The notes under the pieces: model-generated
The model's input: only the letters and a program-made list of their open reading frames with translations
Told to the model about the DNA's origin: nothing
Database searches by the model: none
Source: an uncultured Sphingomonadaceae bacterium
GTDB taxonomy: Bacteria > Pseudomonadota > Alphaproteobacteria > Sphingomonadales > Sphingomonadaceae
Reading direction: 5' to 3'
NCBI GenBank assembly: GCA_947499975.1
Contig: CANMQE010000004.1
Coordinates: 1-64,000, forward strand
DNA: 64,000 nucleotides
Program-made: the position numbers and the translations under genes
Shown: piece after piece, positions 8,585 to 16,778 of the stretch
Numbering within the stretch: the first letter of the stretch is position 1
Layout of the letters: each line of letters opens with the position of its first letter

Positions 8585-10297
8585 TCACGAATGCGGCATG
8601 TCCCGAAGTGGCAAGGCTTCAACCGACTGTTTGAGCTTGTCTAACCAGGCATCATCGCCATGATTTAGAGCGAGATTGAGAGTTCTCTCCAGCGGCTTAT
8701 CAAATTTTTTGTTATTGATCGGCGAACCATTCGCCGCGATCACAAAATTGTAGGGGGTAGTGTACCTAATACGAAGCTCGGTTTCCGGATAGATATCGAC
8801 TATTCGTCCGTCGATCATCATGGCGCCATCATCGTAATGCGCGCGCGAAACCGGCGTTTCGCCCCGGTAAAGACCGTATTCTTCATAGTCATAGCCGTCT
8901 TGCCTGAGCTGGGCGGCGCGATCCTTCATGCGGGCCTCGTATAGGCCAGTTGGTTCCATTGCGGCAGTCTCGACATACACAAAGTGTCGCTGATAGGTCG
9001 ATCCGGCGACTGCCGCGAGCTTGACGATCTTTAGCTCCTCCACGTTCATGAGGAACAAGCCGTCGGACAACTTGCGAAAGCTTTCAATCTGAAGATTGCC
9101 CCCGCGCCACCACCAAATTGGTGTACCGCCACCGGCAAAGCTCAGAGGTTCGGCGAGCAGTACCCGCAGCCGTTCGGCAATATCATCGGGCTCGGTATGC
9201 CAGGATGTCCCGCGGACACCTGGAAACGCAGCGGCGAAACGCTCCGCGAACAGTGCCGTCGACGAGGTGTAGGTTGCCACCGCACGTGACGTTTCCTTAG
9301 GTTTCTTCGTAAGCGCAGTTACTCCATCCCCGGCTTTCGCTGTTCCGTTCGCTTCTGCTGTCGGACCTGAGTCCGCCCCACCCTCGCTAGCTTCGTCTTT
9401 GCCACATCTGCTGCGATCGGTTTCGCCTTCGCTGCGATCCCCGTCTCTCGGGCGACTTGCACCGCCATCGTCGCCCTTGCTGGGCAGTTCTGCGACAGCG
9501 CTCACCAAGTCAAAGATCATTTCGCCCAAGAGCAATTGATGTGTCGGTTCTATAGCCTTGCGCGCGCCCCTAGCGCGTCGTCGAACCGAGACCAGATCCT
9601 GCAAGTTGAGATAACCCGGGTTATCGTCGCGCCGATCGTAGAGAACGTTTGTTAGCAAATCCAAGCCCTCTTGGACGTCATGCTCGGCTCCGGGCCCAGT
9701 CGCCTTGCCGGTCGCTTTGGCTGCCATCGCCGCTGCCCGCATAATGGGCTTCGGAAGCGGGTCATCACCGTCATAATCAGCCAAGCGAAGCGTCCGGTTA
9801 GCGCTGACCGCGAAAAATTCATTGCGAATTTTCTGGGCGAACGCGAGGCCGCTGGCTACGAAGCGATCAACTGTATGAGTCGCCACGCCAGGCATACCAA
9901 CCTGGTCCTTGCCGGTTGATAGATCGCGAAAAGTATTGGCGCTAAAAAATTCGCGATGTCCGTCCTTATGAACATCGGAAGCTATTTCGAGCTCGGTTAC
10001 GGCCACGATGCTAACGGATGGCTCGTTGCCCGACCGTTTCAAGAGCCGGAATAGCGCGAGCTCGAGTTCTTCCTTCATCTCGAAAAAGGACTCCAGCCAA
10101 CGATGTCGCTCTATTGCGTCGCCCATGGTGGGAATGACCACAACTAAGTCAATGTCGCTGCTATCGATGAACTGCGCGCCGTCCTTGTGAATTAGCGACC
10201 CAAACAAATAGACCGCCGGCGTGCCATAGTTGCTGATGGCTTTCGCAGACCAGTCGGCTATTTCATCGTGAAGGGCTTTGAGATCGACAGTTTTCAT
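8585..10297 (-). CDS. Nucleotidyltransferase-fold protein with conserved unnamed C-terminal domain
   Basis: A 570-residue product from ATG 10297; a TTG seven codons earlier is the alternative. The N-terminus has a polymerase-beta-type nucleotidyltransferase signature: VYLFGSL with Gly 33 and Ser 34, then SSDIDLVVVIP with Asp 48 and Asp 50. A helical region follows to about residue 272. Residues about 273-336 are a charged, low-complexity linker. The C-terminal 230 residues hold FPGVRGTSW, TPIWWWRGGNLQIESF, LFLMNVEELKIVKLAA and FVYVET...EPTGLY. I believe this belongs to a widespread domain without a name, but have not checked. It shares strand and island position with the nuclease-TPR-PIN gene. 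The role is unknown; antiphage signalling or modification is an inference from fold and context. Confidence 0.6.
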   Translation of the reverse strand: MKTVDLKALHDEIADWSAKAISNYGTPAVYLFGSLIHKDGAQFIDSSDIDLVVVIPTMGDAIERHRWLESFFEMKEELELALFRLLKRSGNEPSVSIVAVTELEIASDVHKDGHREFFSANTFRDLSTGKDQVGMPGVATHTVDRFVASGLAFAQKIRNEFFAVSANRTLRLADYDGDDPLPKPIMRAAAMAAKATGKATGPGAEHDVQEGLDLLTNVLYDRRDDNPGYLNLQDLVSVRRRARGARKAIEPTHQLLLGEMIFDLVSAVAELPSKGDDGGASRPRDGDRSEGETDRSRCGKDEASEGGADSGPTAEANGTAKAGDGVTALTKKPKETSRAVATYTSSTALFAERFAAAFPGVRGTSWHTEPDDIAERLRVLLAEPLSFAGGGTPIWWWRGGNLQIESFRKLSDGLFLMNVEELKIVKLAAVAGSTYQRHFVYVETAAMEPTGLYEARMKDRAAQLRQDGYDYEEYGLYRGETPVSRAHYDDGAMMIDGRIVDIYPETELRIRYTTPYNFVIAANGSPINNKKFDKPLERTLNLALNHGDDAWLDKLKQSVEALPLRDMPHS

Positions 10298-10655
10298 GAG
10301 GTCAGCACTAGCGCGCAAATGCGGGCAAGGTAACCCTCTACATTCACAGAGAAAATCAGGATGGTTGGCGTCCGCATTCGGTCGACGAGTAAACTAGCTC
10401 CGACTTTTTCAGCCGCTCCAGCAGGTGAGTTACCTATATGTCCGCCCCACCATTACAACTGGTAATGTCGCGAGAATCTAAACGAGCCACGTTACAAATG
10501 CACAATGGCCTTGCCATTTGTCGATATTTGCACCTCGACGGAACGACAGCTTTCGAGATGAGGCGGGTCGAAGTTTAATGGCCGAGATTAGGGCGCAAAG
10601 CAGCCGCCGTTAAACGACTGCGAGGGAAGGATCATGCGACATCAGCGAGTGTGTT
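10298..10655. other. Intergenic region in the island, no gene seen
   Basis: About 360 bases lie between the nucleotidyltransferase gene and the stop of the HTH gene. It is more AT-rich than the core and should hold the promoter of the nucleotidyltransferase gene on the minus strand. No RNA gene, clear hairpin or repeat could be supported. Confidence 0.5.
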
Positions 10656-11306
10656 CTATTGTCTCACCTTCACGCCGACATATCGTTCGATGCTCTCGAC
10701 GGTAATCAGTGTGCGCCTGCCGGCTTTCGTTCTGTGGAGCGTGCCGTTCCGCATAAGCTTATCGATTGTGGTTCGTCCCAATCCAGTCGCTTGCATGGCT
10801 TGCGCGACAGAAACAGTCAGCGCTCCTGGCTTTATCGGCTGGACATCCTCGTTTGTTGGCTTGCAACTTTTGGAGGGCGAAAAGGGTTCGTTTAGCGTCG
10901 TATCCGAATTCGGAGTGGGGGTTCGCTTCGCAAAGTTAGTGGGCGTGGTGACGCAGTAACGATCGAGAACCTTGACGAGCGAGGTTTCGGAAAAGCTGAT
11001 GCCGGTAATTCGCACCGAAGGTGTTCCGCCGTGGAGAGTCGATCCTTCAAGCCGGACAGTTCCACCTTTCAATGCGACGCTGACCTTCTTGCATGCGATA
11101 ATCCTTTCCCAATCCTCGGGCGGAATTTGGGCATCGCGCACCATTTCTGTCGGACCTCCAACGGGTCTTACTTCCCGCTTAAGCGCATATGTTTTAATCA
11201 GACCGGCAGCAGCAAAATCGGCAAGAAGACAATCAGCTCCATCGAGGTTTCTGAGTTCCACAAGCTCGATGGCTTTGGTCGGAGGAATCGGTTGATGGAC
11301 AGACAT
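10656..11306 (-). CDS. Excisionase-like helix-turn-helix protein beside tRNA-Val
   Basis: A 216-residue product from ATG 11306, which is preceded by a good Shine-Dalgarno sequence (gagagaaagc). A longer TTG start is possible but has no such site. The last 50 residues (LTVSVAQAMQATGLGRTTID, then an RTKAGRRTLI wing, ending ERYVGVKVRQ) read as the MerR-like winged helix of the excisionase-type DNA-binding family. The first 100 residues are of unknown type, and the middle is Pro/Ser/Thr-rich. The gene lies about 210 bases from the 3' end of tRNA-Val, as expected for a recombination directionality factor or an element regulator. No integrase is present in the window. Confidence 0.6.
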   Translation of the reverse strand: MSVHQPIPPTKAIELVELRNLDGADCLLADFAAAGLIKTYALKREVRPVGGPTEMVRDAQIPPEDWERIIACKKVSVALKGGTVRLEGSTLHGGTPSVRITGISFSETSLVKVLDRYCVTTPTNFAKRTPTPNSDTTLNEPFSPSKSCKPTNEDVQPIKPGALTVSVAQAMQATGLGRTTIDKLMRNGTLHRTKAGRRTLITVESIERYVGVKVRQ

Positions 11307-11519
11307 GCTTTCTCTCGGTTCTTGTCGGCATTGTATGCCAATCAATCGTGAAAAAGCGGTAACCTTCTGGTTCAATGACGAAAATCTGGCATGTCGCCCA
11401 TGCCGAAGACCGAACTCTCAGCGAGCGCGGACCACTGCCGATGTTCGCGGAAGTCCACCTATGTTTTTCATGTTTTTTTCATGGAAACGCGGGCCATCTC
11501 TTCTAAGTCATTGAAAAAA

Positions 11520-11594
11520 TGGTGGGCGCGGCAAGGATTGAACTTGCGACCCCACCCGTGTGAAGGGTGTGCTCTACCACTGAGCTACGCGCCC
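11520..11594 (-). tRNA. tRNA-Val(CAC)
   Basis: The reverse complement folds as a complete 75-base tRNA with encoded CCA. The acceptor is GGGCGCG/CGCGCCC, the D arm GCTC...GAGC, and the anticodon stem CACCC/GGGTG encloses loop TTCACAC (anticodon CAC). The T arm is GCAAG/CTTGC. Its 3' end faces the accessory region to the left, the usual polarity for an island integrated into a tRNA gene. Confidence 0.95.
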
Positions 11595-11683
11595 GCCGAT
11601 TCACGGCAGGGGCGGGCCTTTGCCATCTTCGCAGGCGCAAGACAAGGGCCAAAATGAGGCCGGTGATGCTCGCGCGGCCTGAT

Positions 11684-13624
11684 TCAGTCCAGCGCGAGAC
11701 GGGCAAGGATCGTGCGCCAGCCGGCTTGCGCAATTCCTGTGCCCCGCGACGTGCTGCCAGCAGGGATCGCCACGCACTCCACGCAGCGCGCCTGCACGCC
11801 TTCTGCCATCATCAGTCGGTCAAACTCGGAGACGACCTGTCCGAGACGCGCGACTTCGCGCCGCGCGAAGACGGATGCGACATCGTGGCCGGTGGAAGCA
11901 GCCGCTTCGTTGTCTCCCATCACCAGCCGGGCCAGCAGCGTGTCGTAGGTCGGGGTGGTGTCGCCAAGATAGCGCACCTCGTAGGAGTCTTCGCCAAGGC
12001 TGGCCTGCTCTGCCGCCCACGCAATCGCCGCATCGAGATCGCCGAACTGATCGACGAGGCCCAACTGGCGCGCGGCACCGCCATCCCAGACGCGGCCCTG
12101 TCCCAATTCGTCCGCACGCTGTGGAGTGATGCCGCGCGATTGCGCCACCAGAGCGAGAAACCGCGAATAGAACCCTTCGGTGGATGCCTGCAAAACGGCC
12201 TCTGCCTCTGGCGTGAAGCCGGCGAGAATATCGGGCTGGCCGGAAAGGCCTGTGGTGCGCACGCCATCGCTCGTCACGCCATATTCGCTCAACAGGTTCT
12301 CGAAACTGGGGACGATCAGGAACACCCCGATGGATCCCGTCAGCGTTTCGGGCTGCGCGAAGATGCGCTGGGCGGGGGTTGCCACCCAATAGCCGCCACT
12401 GGCTGCGTAATTGCCCATGGAAACAGCAATCGGCGTGCCCGCATCCCGGTGGCGCATGATGGCCCGGCGGATGGTTTCGGACCCGGTGACGCTGCCGCCC
12501 GGAGAATTGACGCGCACGACCAGCGCGTCGAGATCATCGTCCAGCGCATCGTCCAGCAGGCGGGCGATGCGGGCAGCACCGGCAGAGCCGGGCCCTGCCT
12601 CGCCATCGGTGATTTCGCCAGCGATGGTGACAACGGCGATCCGGCCATCATCGCCGCCATCGTCCGCGGTTCCGATGTCCGCCAGCCATGGATCGATCAG
12701 GGTTGAAGCGAAAGTGCCGGGCTCGTCTGTCCAGTCATCCTCGCCCACCTGCGTGGCGATGCGCTCTCCCCATTCCACGCGCGTGCCAATGCGATCGGCA
12801 AGGCCTGCGGCCACAGAAGCTGCTGCAATGTCGTTGTTGGAGGCCGCCAGCCAGCCTTCCACGTCCTGCGTGACCAGATCGATATCGGCCTGGGGGCGGG
12901 CGCTGCTGACATTAGCGCGCCATTCCTGCCACAAGGTGGCGAGGAGCTGTGAAAGGTTTTCCCGCGCTTCGGGCGACATGTCGGAACGGGTGTAGGGCTC
13001 CACCGCGCTCTTGTACGTGCCCACCCGAAAGACGTTGGCATTGATGTTGAAGCGTTCCAGCGCCTGGCCGTAGTAGAGACTCTCGCCGCCAGGGCCCATG
13101 ATCGCCATGCCGCCCAGCGGATCGACCCAGATCTCGTCGGAATGCGCGGCCAGCAGCATGGCATCGTCACCATAGGCATAGGCATAGGTATAGATCGGCT
13201 TGTCGGTCGCCTTGAACCTGTCCAGCGCGCCTGCGATTTCCGCCATGTGCACGGCGCCGCCGCCCAGGAATCCGGTAAGATCGAGCGCCAGCGCCTCGAT
13301 CCTCTCATCGGCCGCGGCCCCGTCGATGGCGCGCACAAGATCGCGGGCGGCATATTCGCGCACCGGCAGGGTTTGCGAGATCAGCGCCTGCAGGGGATCG
13401 ATCGGGGAAACCTCTTCCACCACGCTGCCGTTGATATCCAGCAGCAGCGCGCCTTCGCGCACCAGGCCGGGATTGGGCCGCGCACTGAGCACGGCGAACA
13501 GGGCCATGAAGAACAGCAGGAGGAAAACAAGCGCGAGGGCGTCCTTGATGCCGACGAGCAACCGCCAGACCTTACCTGCAAATGCCATCGTGAACGCGTT
13601 CCCTTGTTTATCAACTTTCGCCAC
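11684..13624 (-). CDS. sppA: Signal peptide peptidase SppA, long (67K) type
   Basis: A 646-residue inner-membrane serine protease that degrades cleaved signal peptides. There is one N-terminal membrane anchor (about residues 28-47, ALALVFLLLFFMALFAVL). Two tandem SppA/ClpP-fold domains follow. The expected Ser-Lys dyad is visible: Lys 205 in GTYKSAVEPYTR of the first domain and Ser 409 in GNYAASGGYW of the second. The RVNSPGGSVT substrate-binding segment lies between them. Length matches the double-domain bacterial form. It is transcribed alone, divergently from pyrB. Confidence 0.93.
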   Translation of the reverse strand: MAKVDKQGNAFTMAFAGKVWRLLVGIKDALALVFLLLFFMALFAVLSARPNPGLVREGALLLDINGSVVEEVSPIDPLQALISQTLPVREYAARDLVRAIDGAAADERIEALALDLTGFLGGGAVHMAEIAGALDRFKATDKPIYTYAYAYGDDAMLLAAHSDEIWVDPLGGMAIMGPGGESLYYGQALERFNINANVFRVGTYKSAVEPYTRSDMSPEARENLSQLLATLWQEWRANVSSARPQADIDLVTQDVEGWLAASNNDIAAASVAAGLADRIGTRVEWGERIATQVGEDDWTDEPGTFASTLIDPWLADIGTADDGGDDGRIAVVTIAGEITDGEAGPGSAGAARIARLLDDALDDDLDALVVRVNSPGGSVTGSETIRRAIMRHRDAGTPIAVSMGNYAASGGYWVATPAQRIFAQPETLTGSIGVFLIVPSFENLLSEYGVTSDGVRTTGLSGQPDILAGFTPEAEAVLQASTEGFYSRFLALVAQSRGITPQRADELGQGRVWDGGAARQLGLVDQFGDLDAAIAWAAEQASLGEDSYEVRYLGDTTPTYDTLLARLVMGDNEAAASTGHDVASVFARREVARLGQVVSEFDRLMMAEGVQARCVECVAIPAGSTSRGTGIAQAGWRTILARLALD

Positions 13625-13703
13625 CGTTTAGAGATCGAATGGCTCCAGAGCCAGAGATAAGAGCTTGAGCAGCCGAGGGGGCTCGACTAAGGGCGTTGCT
13701 TTA

Positions 13704-14735
13704 ATGACATCGCCGCAAAACTCTTCCGCCAGCAGCCGCTTTCCCAAGGGGCGGCGCGCTTTCCCCCATCGCGACCTGATCGGCATTTCGTCGCTGGAGC
13801 GGCACGAGATCCTGTTCCTGCTGGCAGAGGCGGAACGGTATGTCGGTTTCAACCGGCAGGCGGCCAAGCGGTCCGATGAACTGGCGGGGCTGACGATCAT
13901 CAACGCCTTCTTCGAGAATTCCACCCGCACGCTGCTGTCTTTCGAGATCGCTGGCAAGCGGCTGGGGGCGGATGTTGTGAACATGTACGCCGCGCAATCC
14001 AGCGTGAAAAAGGGTGAGACGCTGATCGATACGGCGGTGACGCTGAATGCCATGAAAGCCGATGCCATCGTGATCCGCCACGGCAGCAGCGGTGCCGTGG
14101 GGCTGATCGCCAGCAAGGTGGATTGCCCCGTACTTAATGCAGGCGATGGCCAGCACGAGCATCCCACCCAGGCCCTGCTGGATGCGCTGGCGCTGCGGCA
14201 CAAGCTGCGCGAACGTGGCAGCGACACAGAAGATTTCACCGGTCTGACGGTAACGATCTGCGGGGATATCCTGCACAGCCGCGTGGCCCGTTCCAATATC
14301 CTCAGCCTGCAGGCACTGGGGGCCAGCGTGCGCCTGTGCGCTCCGCCTGCGCTGATGCCTGCCGGAATAGAGCGGATGGGGGCAGAGACGTTCCACGATT
14401 TCGACACCGCGCTGCAAGGGGCGGATGTCGTGATGATGCTGCGCCTGCAAAACGAGAGGATGGACGGGCAATATATCCCCTCTCCGCGCGAATATCGCCA
14501 TCTCTACGGCCTGACGCCGGAGCGGCTGGCGCTCGCAAAGCCGGACGCCATCGTGATGCATCCCGGCCCGATGAACCGCGGCGTGGAAATCGAAAGTGCC
14601 GTCGTCGACATGGATGATCGCGCCATCATCACCAGCCAGGTGGAAATGGGCGTGGCCATCCGCATGGCCTGTCTCGACGTGCTGACGCGCAGGAGCCGCG
14701 GCGTCCCGGGCTGGAGCGATGGAGAGTGGGTATGA
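13704..14735 (+). CDS. pyrB: Aspartate carbamoyltransferase catalytic subunit
   Basis: A 343-residue enzyme of pyrimidine synthesis that joins carbamoyl phosphate and aspartate. Motifs in order are [12 protein letters not shown] (carbamoyl phosphate site), [21 protein letters not shown] and [11 protein letters not shown] 13704 is preferred because aaggg lies about ten bases upstream; a TTG at 13665 would add 13 residues. The stop overlaps the start of the dihydroorotase-like gene as ATGA. That fits a PyrB that forms a complex with a non-catalytic PyrC homologue, as known from Pseudomonas-type enzymes. Confidence 0.95.
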   Translation: MTSPQNSSASSRFPKGRRAFPHRDLIGISSLERHEILFLLAEAERYVGFNRQAAKRSDELAGLTIINAFFENSTRTLLSFEIAGKRLGADVVNMYAAQSSVKKGETLIDTAVTLNAMKADAIVIRHGSSGAVGLIASKVDCPVLNAGDGQHEHPTQALLDALALRHKLRERGSDTEDFTGLTVTICGDILHSRVARSNILSLQALGASVRLCAPPALMPAGIERMGAETFHDFDTALQGADVVMMLRLQNERMDGQYIPSPREYRHLYGLTPERLALAKPDAIVMHPGPMNRGVEIESAVVDMDDRAIITSQVEMGVAIRMACLDVLTRRSRGVPGWSDGEWV

Positions 14736-15967
14736 AGCAGATGCGCGCGCTATCGATCGCCAATGGCACAATTATCACGCCGCAAGGTGCCGTGGATGGT
14801 ATCCTGCGCTGCGAGGCAGGAGCCATCTCCCAGGTGGGCGGCGACGTTCCGCCTTCCGAGAACGAAGGCACGGTCGATGCCAAGGGCCAGCTGATCGTGC
14901 CCGGCATCGTCGATCTGGGCGTTTTCGCCATCGACAAGCCGGCCTTCCACTTCGGAGGAATCACACGGGCTGCGTTGATGCCGGATGATTCCCCGCCGCT
15001 GGATCACCCCGCACGCATCCGCTTCGTCGCGCAGAGCGGCAAGCCGAACTTCTGGGTTCATCCGCTGGCTGCAGCCACGCAGGGGCTGGCTGGCGAGCAA
15101 CTCGCGGAAATTGCCATGATGCGGGAGGCGGGAGCAAAGGCCATCGCCACGGGTCGCAAGTGGATCGGCAATAGCGGCGTGATGCTGCGCCTGCTGCAAT
15201 ATGCCGCGATGCTCGAAATGGTGGTGGTGACGCATGCTGAGGATGCCGATATCGTCGGCAACGCTGCTGCCACCGCGGGCGAGATGGCGACCCGCCTAGG
15301 CTTGCCCAGCGCCCCGCGCGAAGCAGAGACGCTGGCATTGGCCCGCGACATTGCGCTGGCTGAAATGAGCGGGGCGCAAATTCATGCCCGTCAGGTGACG
15401 ACACGCGCCGGGCTTGAGCTGGTGCGGCAGGCAAAGACACGCGGCGTGGCCGTAACGGCAGGCGTCACGCCTGCGCATTTCATGCTCTCCGATCTGGCGC
15501 TAGGCGATTATCGTACATTCACCCGCCTCTCTCCGCCGCTGCGCGATGAGGATGACAGGCAGGCGGTGGTGGAAGCGATCGGCGATGGCACGATCGATGT
15601 CATCTCCAGCGGGCACGATCCACGCGGGCCGGAAGACAAGAACCTGCCTTTCTCCGATGCCGCGCCCGGAATGGCAGGTGCTGAGACGCTGCTGCCGATG
15701 ACGCTGACGCTGGTTCGTGACGGCGTGATCGACATGGCGCGCGCCTTCGACCTGCTGGCGCGCAACCCTGCCCGCCTGCTGGGTGTCGAGGCGGGGTCGC
15801 TGCAGGAAGGATACGAAGCGGATGTCGCCCTGCTTGATCCGGAAGCGCCCTGGGTGGTCGATTCGCAAGAGATGGCGGCTGCTGCCGGAAATACCCCGTT
15901 CGATCGCCAGCCCGTGCAGGGCAGGGTGACGATGCTGTGGAAGGGAGGAGTTCGCGTTGACCTTTGA
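14732..15967 (+). CDS. pyrC': Dihydroorotase-like protein lacking metal ligands (PyrC', pseudo-dihydroorotase)
   Basis: A 411-residue amidohydrolase-fold homologue of type I dihydroorotase, started at ATG 14732 with ggagag five bases upstream. The diagnostic HxH after VD is replaced: [12 protein letters not shown] has Gly 63 and Phe 65. The usual His of the HVST motif is Gln 221 (ARQVTT), and the catalytic Asp of TDHAPH is Gly 294 (SSGHDPR). Only His 168 in VTHAED remains. It is therefore probably inactive as a hydrolase and may serve as a structural partner of PyrB. An active pyrC would have to be elsewhere in the genome. Confidence 0.85.
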   Translation: MKQMRALSIANGTIITPQGAVDGILRCEAGAISQVGGDVPPSENEGTVDAKGQLIVPGIVDLGVFAIDKPAFHFGGITRAALMPDDSPPLDHPARIRFVAQSGKPNFWVHPLAAATQGLAGEQLAEIAMMREAGAKAIATGRKWIGNSGVMLRLLQYAAMLEMVVVTHAEDADIVGNAAATAGEMATRLGLPSAPREAETLALARDIALAEMSGAQIHARQVTTRAGLELVRQAKTRGVAVTAGVTPAHFMLSDLALGDYRTFTRLSPPLRDEDDRQAVVEAIGDGTIDVISSGHDPRGPEDKNLPFSDAAPGMAGAETLLPMTLTLVRDGVIDMARAFDLLARNPARLLGVEAGSLQEGYEADVALLDPEAPWVVDSQEMAAAAGNTPFDRQPVQGRVTMLWKGGVRVDL

Positions 15968-16718
15968 TTTCAGTGAGAAGCGCGTGCTGGTGACAGGCGC
16001 AGCGTCGGGTATTGGTGCCGCCGCGGCGAAGGCACTGGCGGCGGCTGGTGCAAAACATCTGGTGCTGGTGGATATCGACGAGGATAGCCTCTCGAAGCTG
16101 GACCTTCCTTGCGAAACCTCTGTCTACGGGGGCGATGTCGCTGACGAGGCGCTTTGGACCTGCGTGGAAGAAGAGGGCGGGCAGCTGGACTGTGCGTTTC
16201 TGAACGCCGGTATTGCCGGTACAGCGGCACCGCTGAAAAAGCTTTCCCTGGCAGAGTGGCGCCGGGTGATGTCGGTCAATTCTGACGGGCTGTTCCTCTC
16301 GCTGCGCACGGCCCTGCGCCTGGCGCGCGATGGGGCCAGCATCGTGCTGACCGCGTCGTGCGCGGGGGTGAAGGCAGAGCCGGGAATCGGCCCCTATGGC
16401 ACGTCCAAGGCAGGTGCCATCCACCTCGCCAAGATCGCGGCGAAGGAAGGTGCACCACGCCGGATCCGCGTGAACGCCATCGCGCCAGGCGGCGTGGACA
16501 CGGCAATCTGGGATGGCACGAAGTTTTTCACCGAACTGGTGGAGAAGCACCAGGGTGACAGGGCAGCCGCGCTAAGTTCAATGGCGCAAGGCATGACGCC
16601 GATGGGCCGTTTCGAAACGGCGGAGGAAATCGCGACGCAGGCGCTGTTCCTGCTTTCCGATGCATCGGGCACCATCACCGGCACCACGCTGCTGAGCGAC
16701 GGCGGCTATTCGCTCTAG
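15957..16718 (+). CDS. Short-chain dehydrogenase/reductase
   Basis: A 253-residue classical SDR with an N-terminal Rossmann fold. TGAASGIG is the cofactor loop, VDID at the end of strand 2 points to NAD(H) preference, and LNAGIAG is the conserved NAG motif. The active-site Ser lies in LTASCAG and the YGTSK box gives Tyr and Lys. It begins at TTG 15957, directly after an excellent ggaggag site, and overlaps the preceding stop by 11 bases. It is thus the third gene of the pyrB operon. The substrate cannot be inferred. Confidence 0.85.
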   Translation: MTFDFSEKRVLVTGAASGIGAAAAKALAAAGAKHLVLVDIDEDSLSKLDLPCETSVYGGDVADEALWTCVEEEGGQLDCAFLNAGIAGTAAPLKKLSLAEWRRVMSVNSDGLFLSLRTALRLARDGASIVLTASCAGVKAEPGIGPYGTSKAGAIHLAKIAAKEGAPRRIRVNAIAPGGVDTAIWDGTKFFTELVEKHQGDRAAALSSMAQGMTPMGRFETAEEIATQALFLLSDASGTITGTTLLSDGGYSL

Positions 16719-16725
16719 CCAAGGC

Positions 16726-16761
16726 AAAACCCCTCCCCGCGAGAGGCGGGAAGGGGTTTTT
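16726..16761. terminator. Bidirectional terminator
   Basis: An inverted repeat with arms aaaacccctccccgc and gcgggaaggggtttt (one mismatch) has a short GAGA-type loop and is flanked by A and T runs. It lies between the convergent SDR gene and the SPOR lipoprotein gene and can serve both. Confidence 0.85.
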
Positions 16762-16778
16762 CGCTACTTCAGGAGAAG

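Noticed and set aside
1..11519. Second copy of the tRNA-Val 3' end as the left attachment site
   Set aside because: I looked for the T-arm and acceptor sequence in the left part and did not find it. The other end of the element is presumably outside the window.
12180..12706. Plus-strand open frames opposite sppA
   Set aside because: They carry no recognisable motif, and the minus-strand SppA frame has an intact catalytic dyad and normal length.
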